Program-made: the position numbers and the translations under genes | NCBI RefSeq assembly: GCF_036226365.1 | Contig: NZ_CP108462.1 | Location: 4,276,501-4,340,500, forward strand | Direction of reading: 5' to 3' | Length of the DNA stretch: 64,000 bases | Origin: Streptomyces sp. NBC_01262 | Lineage (GTDB): Bacteria; Actinomycetota; Actinomycetes; Streptomycetales; Streptomycetaceae | Shown here: positions 48,487 through 55,900 of the stretch, one piece after another | Position numbering within the stretch: the stretch's first letter is position 1 | Layout of the letters: every line of letters begins with the position of its first letter | The notes under the pieces: model-generated | Database searches by the model: none | What the model was told of the DNA's origin: nothing | The model's input: only the letters and a program-made list of their open reading frames with translations

Positions 48487-49281
48487 TCAATTTCCGCCTC
48501 CTTGGACTTGGCCGGTACCCGCCGTGCGTCGGTCCGTCCGCTCAGGTCCACAGGCGAGGGAACGAAGCAACTCGAGCAGCGGATGGGGAGCGGAAAGGAA
48601 TTCGTAGTGACCACCGTCGAGGACTGGGAAACTTACATCCTCTGAGTAGTCTCGCCAACCCTGGATCTGTGCGGGAGTGACCTCCGTATCATCCGCCCAG
48701 TGCAGCACCGTGATACCGGTTGGCAGATGCGCTGGCCTATCCCGCCGATAGACACGGTTGGCGTTGAGGTCCTGGCGCAGTACATCGAGTGTTAGCTCGA
48801 TCAGAAGGGGATGCGGTGTGCCGCCTCTTTTTCTGACCAGGTACGACAGTTCCTCGCCCAGTTCCTCCTCGTCCATGTCCAGGAAGCGGTCGTGCGGACA
48901 ATGGTGCGGGGCTACCTGGGCTGAGACGACAAGTTGTCGCGGTGCCGGCAGGCCGAGGTCGGCCAGCCGAAGCGCGGTCTCGAAGGCAGGCAGCGAACCA
49001 GCACAGTGCCCGAAGAAAACGAACGGCCGGTCTAGGTAGGGCAGCAGAGGCTCGATCAGGCTCTCCGCGAGCGCTTCGTACGTACCATAGTGCTTCTCGC
49101 GGACACGGTTTTCTCGTGCAGGGAGCTGCAGGGGACACACCTCGGCTGTACCAATCCATTGCGGCCACTGGTTGAACATTGACGCACCAACGCCCGAGTA
49201 TGGAAAGCAGAAGACGCGCGCGGTCGCGTCCTGTGACGGCTTGCGCAGTAGCCACCTGGGGAACTGAGGGGTGTCGGTCAT
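48487..49281 (-). CDS. Type II thioesterase with Cys nucleophile
   Basis: 264 residues of the TEII family: FCFPYSGVGASMFNQWPQWI, QLPARENRVREKHYGT, the nucleophile elbow FFGHCAGSLPAFE (about residues 89-101) and the catalytic His in VLDGGHYEFLS. The usual GHSxG Ser is a Cys (codon TGT on the coding strand). TEIIs normally remove misloaded groups from PCPs; a Cys nucleophile is rare in them and recalls Cys-TE domains. The ATG at 49281 overlaps the oxygenase stop (ATGA). Confidence 0.85.
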   Translation of the reverse strand: MTDTPQFPRWLLRKPSQDATARVFCFPYSGVGASMFNQWPQWIGTAEVCPLQLPARENRVREKHYGTYEALAESLIEPLLPYLDRPFVFFGHCAGSLPAFETALRLADLGLPAPRQLVVSAQVAPHHCPHDRFLDMDEEELGEELSYLVRKRGGTPHPLLIELTLDVLRQDLNANRVYRRDRPAHLPTGITVLHWADDTEVTPAQIQGWRDYSEDVSFPVLDGGHYEFLSAPHPLLELLRSLACGPERTDRRTAGTGQVQGGGN

Positions 49282-50132
49282 GTCCAGGAGACCACTGTCT
49301 TGTCGTCGATGAAGCCGAGGAGCCCCGCGAGCGTGGTGCGGCGGAGACTGGGGTCGGTGTTGGGCTCCACCGCGTGGACGTGCGAGCCGTTGAAGACGTA
49401 GACATCGCCAGCGTTGACGTCGATCCACTTCACCTCGATGCCCTCGAGAGTTTCGAGCGGATAGGGAGAGCCTGTGTAGTGCAGGCCGAGTCGATGCCTG
49501 CATGCCTCATCGGGCTGGATATTCCAGTAGGCGAGCCTTCCGCCGCCCCCATTCTCCAGGCAGATGTTCAGTGCAGTCGCGTGATGGTCGGCCACTCGTT
49601 GGATTTCGAAGTCGGCTTGCTTCGGCTCAGTGCATTGGGAGATGTCATCGTGAGGGGCGAGGGCGTACTGCCCTTGACCGTGCCAGGAACGCAACAGGCC
49701 GCGGCAGGCGTCGCGGCCACCATGCTGGGCAAGCCGTACGGTGGCGTTCTGCTCAGCGAGGGCATCGGCGAGGCCACAGTAAAAGGCTGTTAGCGGGTTC
49801 TCTGGGATGTCGAGTAGCTCGTTTAGCCCGGCAGCGGTCCGCTCCGACTCGTTGAGGTAGTCCTCAGTCGTCTTATGATAATGGTAGGCACCGGCGTAGT
49901 AGCCGGGGGCTTCGCTACCGCGGGTTTTTCTGGCCGGGCTGGCCCAGAATCGTGCAGCCAGTTGGGCGCACGTGTCCTGCGTGACCATGTTACGGAAAAT
50001 GACGCCCGCGACCTTTCCCTGGAGCACGTCGACGACGGCTCGCGGGTGGTAGGCGTCGTACTCCCGGAATACAAAGTAGTCGGCGTCACCAGCCCATCCG
50101 CTGAGGCGCTGACCAAAGGCGGTACTTGTCAT
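49278..50132 (-). CDS. Fe(II)/2-oxoglutarate-dependent oxygenase
   Basis: 284 residues. The facial triad is HxD in APHDDIS (His about 161, Asp about 163) and the distal His in SHVHAVE (about 251), followed by Arg-Arg in LRRTTLAG for 2-oxoglutarate. YFVFREYDAYHPRAV and GYYAGAYHYHKTTEDYLN precede them. The presence of Asp in the triad argues for a hydroxylase or desaturase rather than a halogenase. It would modify an amino acid precursor or a PCP-bound residue. ATG at 50132. It is 35 bases after the aminotransferase gene. Confidence 0.85.
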   Translation of the reverse strand: MTSTAFGQRLSGWAGDADYFVFREYDAYHPRAVVDVLQGKVAGVIFRNMVTQDTCAQLAARFWASPARKTRGSEAPGYYAGAYHYHKTTEDYLNESERTAAGLNELLDIPENPLTAFYCGLADALAEQNATVRLAQHGGRDACRGLLRSWHGQGQYALAPHDDISQCTEPKQADFEIQRVADHHATALNICLENGGGGRLAYWNIQPDEACRHRLGLHYTGSPYPLETLEGIEVKWIDVNAGDVYVFNGSHVHAVEPNTDPSLRRTTLAGLLGFIDDKTVVSWT

Positions 50133-50167
50133 TCTCGTGTCGAGGCTGGTAATCGCTCTCTCCCGTT

Positions 50168-51394
50168 TCAGAATGAACTGCGATGGAAATAGGATGAGTT
50201 GAGCCGAGACTTGCGGAATGCGGCGGACAGCCTGTCGACCGCCTCCCGCATCTCGTGGGTAAGCGTCGCGTAGGAGAGCCGGAGATCGTACGAGCCGTCC
50301 CGCTCTACGCAGAACGGCGAGCCGGGCACGATTGCCACTCCCGAGGCCAGGGCGGCCATGGCCAGGTCGTCGGAGCAGACGAGTGGCTCGGTGATCGAGC
50401 ACCAAAAGAACAGCCCGCCGCGCGGTGGTTCGAAGGCCAGCCATGAAAGCCGCTCGGAGAGCAGGGTGGCCAACTGATCCGCCTTGGTACGGTAAAAGTG
50501 ACGCAGTCGGTCTACATGATCTGGCAGGAATCCGGGATCGGTTAGCAACCGGGCGAGCATATGCTGGCCAAAGGTGTTGGTCTGCAGGTCGGCACACTGC
50601 TTAGCGCTGGCCAGTTCGGTGACAAGCCGTCGGGGGCCCGTCAGTCCCGAAACTCGTAGCCCCGGGCACACCGTCTTCGACAGACTCATCAACCGGATCA
50701 CCCGGTCGGTGTGGACATCCATCGATGGCAACCGCATGCCGTCGAAGGACAGGTCGGCGTATGGATCGTCTTCGACGACTACGAAGCCGTACCGCTCGGC
50801 CAACCCGGCCAGCTGTCGGCGTCTGGGCGTGCTCAGCACCGCCCCAGTGGGATTGTGGAAGTGCGGTATGACGTATACCAGTTTGCAGCGGGTTCCAGCT
50901 GCCAACCGATCGGCGAGTACATCGGTCCGCATCCCCTCCCGGTCGCCCGGCACCGGCAGCAGCTGAGCTCCGGCACGCTGGAAGGTTTGCACGGCGCCGA
51001 GGTAGCTCGGGTCGTCGAGTACTACGATGTCGTTCTCTTCGAGCAGAACGTCCGCGATCAGGCTCAGACCCTGCTGGCTACCACTGGTGATGAGCACCCG
51101 GTCGACGGTGGTGCCGGCCCCGGTCTCCCCAGCCCGTGTTGCGACCGCCTCGCGCATGGCCGGTATGCCTTCGGTCGGTGCGTACTGCAGGGCGACGGCC
51201 GGGGACTTTGCGAGCAGTTCGGCGGCGGCCTGTGCGAGTTCGGCCACCGGGAAACTATCCGGGGCAGGTAGTCCTCCGGCCATCGACAGAATGCCCGGCG
51301 CGGCCGCTGCCGCCAGAATGTCGCGGATGGCATCAGACTTCGCCAGCCCGGTGCGACGTGCCAGCAGCTCACTGAGCGCCGGGGATGTCGGCAT
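50168..51394 (-). CDS. PLP-dependent aminotransferase (fold type I)
   Basis: 408 residues of the class I/II aminotransferase family related to 2-aminoadipate/kynurenine aminotransferases. LSMAGGLPAPDSFPVAEL; ITSGSQQGLSLIADV; the PLP region VIPHFHNPTGAVLS, EDDPYADLSF and the PLP Lys in LMSLSKTVCPGLRVSG. No HTH domain. The start at 51394 has AGGAG upstream; it overlaps the MFS gene end by 26 bases. It probably makes a non-proteinogenic amino acid for the NRPS. Confidence 0.88.
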   Translation of the reverse strand: MPTSPALSELLARRTGLAKSDAIRDILAAAAAPGILSMAGGLPAPDSFPVAELAQAAAELLAKSPAVALQYAPTEGIPAMREAVATRAGETGAGTTVDRVLITSGSQQGLSLIADVLLEENDIVVLDDPSYLGAVQTFQRAGAQLLPVPGDREGMRTDVLADRLAAGTRCKLVYVIPHFHNPTGAVLSTPRRRQLAGLAERYGFVVVEDDPYADLSFDGMRLPSMDVHTDRVIRLMSLSKTVCPGLRVSGLTGPRRLVTELASAKQCADLQTNTFGQHMLARLLTDPGFLPDHVDRLRHFYRTKADQLATLLSERLSWLAFEPPRGGLFFWCSITEPLVCSDDLAMAALASGVAIVPGSPFCVERDGSYDLRLSYATLTHEMREAVDRLSAAFRKSRLNSSYFHRSSF

Positions 51395-52679
51395 CTCCTG
51401 ACTCCTGTCGGACTGGTGATGGCCTGTGGACTTCGGCCGGCACCTCGGGTGTATCGGCCTTGGTTGGCTCCTCGCCGCGGAGGCCCCGCACCGACGGCAG
51501 CAACAGAACAACGGGACCGGCGATCATGATCAACAGCGCGGCTCCGGTCAGCGTCTGGCCTGTTCCCACAGAGGCCGATACAGGGCCGGCGATGGCGAGT
51601 CCCAGCGGGACGAAGGCGAACGACCCGACGGATTCGTATGACATCACCCGGGCCAGCATCTCCTCGGGGACGTGTTGCTGCAGGGCAGTGTCGAGCAACA
51701 CCTCGTAGACGTCGATACAGGCACCTGCCGCGAACGCAAGCACGGCGATGGCGGCTACTGGAGCGTGCACGGCGAGCAGCAAGAGCGGGAGTGGGAACCC
51801 CATCGTCAGTAGTGCGGCCAGCCTTAGCGGGTACCGTGCGTGAACCCGCGATGCCATCGTGCTGCCGACAACGAAGCCGAGGGCTTGGGCGGTGAGGACC
51901 ACGCCCCAGGCGGGTGCCCCGCCGAGGCTTTCCTTGGCGACCACTGGCCCGAGTACGTAGAAGCCGCCCGCGAGCAAGACGTTCACAAAGCACAGCTGGG
52001 AGACCATCCCCCAGACCCACTGCCGAGCGATGAACTCGCGCCAGCCGTCACGCAGTTGGACCAGCAACGAAGGACCGGAGGCGCCGGGGGCGGTGCTGCG
52101 GAGCCGAAGGCCGCTGAGCAGGACGGCGGAGACCAAAAATGACGCGGCGTCCACGGCTAGCGTGGGTCCCGACCCGATCAGCGCCACCAGCACGCCTGCG
52201 ATCGCCGCCCCGATTATGCTGCCCCCACGCATGGACAACTGCAGCAGCGCGTTGGCAGCCTGGAGCAAGTCCCTGGAGATCAGCTGGGGCATCACTGACC
52301 TCGACGCTGGTTCAAAGACGGCTGCGGCAGCTCCGCTGACGACCGCCAGGAAGGCGAGCGACAACGGTGTCGCGTGCTCGGCGATGACCAGCGTCGCCAC
52401 GGTAGCCTGCGCCAACCCGGCCACGATGTCGGCCCCGACCATCACTCGGTGCTTCGGCAACCGATCGGCGATCACACCGCCGATCAGGACGAATACGACC
52501 TGCGCCGCGAGCCGGGCGGTGAGGACCAGACCGAGGTCGGTCGCCGAGCCGCCTGGCATCTGCAAGATTGTGAACGCCAGGGCGACCGGTGCCATCGCGT
52601 TGCCCAGCAATGAGATGGACCGCGCGGATAGCAGCGACAGTACAGAGCGATCCTTGAGGATGGAGAAGTCCACTGCCAT
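51369..52679 (-). CDS. MFS transporter, probable product exporter
   Basis: 436 residues with about 12 hydrophobic helices; begins VDFSILKDRSVLSLLSARSI. The loop between helices 2 and 3 reads GGVIADRLPKHRVMVGADIV, the usual MFS signature. Resembles multidrug exporters (MdtG/Bcr-like). Located between MbtH and aminotransferase genes; its start overlaps the MbtH stop by one base. It most likely exports the NRPS product and gives self-resistance. Confidence 0.9.
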   Translation of the reverse strand: MAVDFSILKDRSVLSLLSARSISLLGNAMAPVALAFTILQMPGGSATDLGLVLTARLAAQVVFVLIGGVIADRLPKHRVMVGADIVAGLAQATVATLVIAEHATPLSLAFLAVVSGAAAAVFEPASRSVMPQLISRDLLQAANALLQLSMRGGSIIGAAIAGVLVALIGSGPTLAVDAASFLVSAVLLSGLRLRSTAPGASGPSLLVQLRDGWREFIARQWVWGMVSQLCFVNVLLAGGFYVLGPVVAKESLGGAPAWGVVLTAQALGFVVGSTMASRVHARYPLRLAALLTMGFPLPLLLLAVHAPVAAIAVLAFAAGACIDVYEVLLDTALQQHVPEEMLARVMSYESVGSFAFVPLGLAIAGPVSASVGTGQTLTGAALLIMIAGPVVLLLPSVRGLRGEEPTKADTPEVPAEVHRPSPVRQESGDADIPGAQ

Positions 52680-52906
52680 CAGTCGCCCGTCTCCCCCGAT
52701 GCCTGGTGCGTGACGAGGCTCTTTGGTCTCATGTCAGTCCAGTGGCTCTCGATGTATCCCAAGCATGCCTGCCGGGAGTCGTCGGGGTACACCTCCGTCC
52801 AGCCTGGTGGGATATCGGCGAAGGACGGCCAGAGTGAATGTTGACCCTCGTCATTGCACACAACCTTGAACCGCCCGTCCGGGTCGTCGAAGGGGTTCGT
52901 CGTCAT
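52679..52906 (-). CDS. MbtH-like protein
   Basis: 75 residues. MbtH family signature: NPFDDPDGRFKVVCNDEGQH, SLWPSFADIPPGW, and Trp-Thr-Asp-Met-Arg-Pro near the end. These proteins bind A domains and are often required for their activity. The start overlaps the end of the large NRPS gene (ATGA), so it is its co-translated partner. Likely serves the bimodular enzyme and perhaps the free A-PCP. Confidence 0.95.
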   Translation of the reverse strand: MTTNPFDDPDGRFKVVCNDEGQHSLWPSFADIPPGWTEVYPDDSRQACLGYIESHWTDMRPKSLVTHQASGETGD

Positions 52907-55900
52907 GTAGCGCTTCCATTCGTGCGGACCGGGTCGGCAGGGTCGAGTTGGTGCAGAGCGGCGGCAAGGATTCGGCCGATCTCGGCCAGCGGCTCAGGGT
53001 GATTCATATTGGTATGGGTGATTTTGATTGGATGGCTGAGAACGTCACCACTGACAAATTCCTTCCAGACGTCGGCGGTGGGGGCGCCGTCGGTGCGGCC
53101 CTGGGTCGCGAGGAAGAACAGCACATCACCGTCGAAAGGCTTGGGCGCGTAGTGGCCGACGATGTGACGGTTGTGAGCCATAGTTGTGAGCAGTGCCACC
53201 AGTTGCCCCTCGTTGAGACTGGCCAGCGCCCCAGTATCGTTTCGAAGGATCTCCACCGCCTTGGCGATTTCTGGGGACCCCTCCTGCGGGATCACATGCG
53301 GTCGTGTCGGGTCCAGCAGCGAGACGAGCATGTCCCGATCGTCGATGCGGTAATGGTTGGGCACTCCCGGATAGCAGTCGAGCATGGTCAGTAACGCCAT
53401 CCGTTCGCCCAGTGCCTGGAGTTGGGCGGCCATCTCGTAGGCGACGATGCCTCCGAAGGACCAACCGAGTAGGTGGTATGGGCCTTCAGGCTGTATCTCT
53501 CGGATCTGGGTCACATAGTCAGCGGCCATCTCCTCGACCGTCGCTGGCATGTCATCCGGGTAGAGCAGCCCGCGGGCCTGGATCCCATAGATAGGGATCC
53601 CGGGCGGTACATACTTCATGAATCCTGAGTAGCTCCAGCTGAGACCCCCGCCAGGGTGGATGCAGAACAGCGGTGGGCGGGCACCGTGGGTGCGCAAGGG
53701 CAGCATGACCTCCAGCGCGCTGTCGCCGTCGTCGAATCCCGCCCGCTTCGCGAGCCCGGCCACGGTCGGTGCCTCGAACAGGCTACGCATGGCCAAATCG
53801 ATGCCGAGGGCGATACGCACCCGACTGATCAGGCGCGCCGCCAGCAGGGAGTGGCCGCCAAGATGGAAGAAGTCGTCGTCGATGCCAACCGAGGGCAGAC
53901 CGAGGACCTCGGCAAACAGTTCACACAGCACTTCCTCGCGTGGTGACCGGGGAACCCGTGCAGCCGCCTGCGCTGTGACATCCGGCGCCGGCAGCAGGTC
54001 CTGGTCCAGCTTTCCGTTACCCCTCAGGGGGAGGGCCTCCAGGGTGACGAAGGCGGCGGGGACCATGTGGTCGGGCAGCCTCGCCGCCAGGTGGTCGCGG
54101 AGCTCTGTGGGTTCGGGCGCGGCTGCCCCGACCGGTACCAAGTAGGCAGTGAGCCGTCTGTCGCCTGGCCGGTCCTCGCGGACGATCACCGCTACCCGGG
54201 ATACCCCTGGGTGGTCGGTCAGCGCTATTTCGATCTCCCCGAGTTCGATACGGAAGCCCCGAATCTTCACTTGGCTGTCGGCCCGTCCGACGAACTCCAG
54301 CTTCCCGTCCTCCCGCCACCGGGCAAGATCCCCGCTGCGGTACATCCGCTTGCCAGGCCCGCTGAATGGGTTCGCCACGAACCGGGTCGCAGTTAAGCCC
54401 GGCCGCCCCAAGTACCCGCGGCTGACGCCCGCCCCGGCTATGTGCACCTCACCGGTGACCCCGACTGGAACCGGGTTCAACCCGTCATCCAGCACGTATA
54501 CCTGCGAGTTGGCGAGCGGCTTGCCAACAGGAATGACACCATGCAGGTCGTCGGGCCGGACGTGGTGTACGACGCTCATCATGGTCGTTTCGGTAGGGCC
54601 GTACTGATTGATGACCTCGCAACCCCAACTCCCCATCAACTCGGCCGCTTCGGCGTTGCGCAGCGCCTCACCAGCAGTGCCGACCAGCCTCAGCGAGGCG
54701 AAGTCCGCACGGTCCGCGCCGTGCACGATGATCGATTCCAGCAGCGAAGGGACGACGCAGAGGATCACTGTGGGGCGACTGCCCCTGATCGTGTCAACGA
54801 CGATCGCGGGATCGCGTGCACCCTCCGGCGGCAGCAGTGCAACCGATGCCCCGGCTGCCAGCGGGGCGAAGATCTCGCGAACTGGTGGCTCGAAGCCGAT
54901 CGAAGTGATCTGCAGGCTGATGTCCTCCGGGGTGAGCCCGAAGTGTCCGATCACATCCAGTAGCCGGTTCACAACGCCACTGTGTTCGATCATTACGCTC
55001 TTGGGTTGGCCTGTGGAGCCGGAGGTGTAGATGACGTACGCCAAGTTACGGCCGGTGGCCGTACGCACGGGCCGCGTTGTCGGTGCTGTCCTTAGCCGGT
55101 CATCGGTTTCCACCTGCACCTGAACGCCCCCGTCGGCACGTACACCGTCGGCGAGTTCTCCCTCTGTTAGGAGAATTCGGGCACCGCTGTCGGAGAACAT
55201 GTACCGCAGCCGCTCCACCGGATAGTTCGGGTCCAGCGGAACGTACGCGCTTCCCGCTTTCCACACGCCCAAGATGGCGGCGACCGCTTCGGGCCCGCGC
55301 GACAAGCACAGGGCAACAACAGTCTCTTGGCCCGCGCCAAGGCTCTGCAGCAAGTGGGCATACTGGTTGGCGCGCTCATCGAGTTGACGATACGTCCATC
55401 GGTGCTGTTGCTGTACGAGTGCTAGGACGTCCGGGGTTCGGTCCACCTGGCGCTCCACCATGTCTGCGACAGTCAGTTCGCCTGGGAATGGCTTGTCGGT
55501 GTTGTTCCATTCCATGACCAGGCGGTGGTGTTCCTCCGGAGCGAGGATGCCGATCTCACTCAGCCTCAGATCCGGGCGGAGGGCAACCTCGCGTAACAGC
55601 CGCACCAAGTAGGTGGCTATCCGCTCGGCGGTGCAGCGGTTGAACAGGTCGCTGCTGTACTCAAGGTCGCCTTCGACTCCCTGCGGTGCACCGTCCGGGC
55701 CACGGCGTTCGTCGAACTTGAACGACAGGTCGAACTTGGCCGTTCCGTTGATAACCGGCCGTGGATCAACGGTCAGCTCGGGCAGACTAAAGTCGTCCGG
55801 GATGCTGTTCTGTGCTGCGAGCATGACCTGGAACAGGGGGTGCCGGGCGGTTGAGCGTGTGGGGTTGAGCGCCTCCACCAGTCGGTCGAACGGCAGATCC

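Noticed and set aside
49278..50132. Non-haem halogenase (SyrB2-like) reading of the Fe/2OG enzyme
   Set aside because: The triad keeps the Asp (HDD), whereas halogenases have Ala or Gly at that position.
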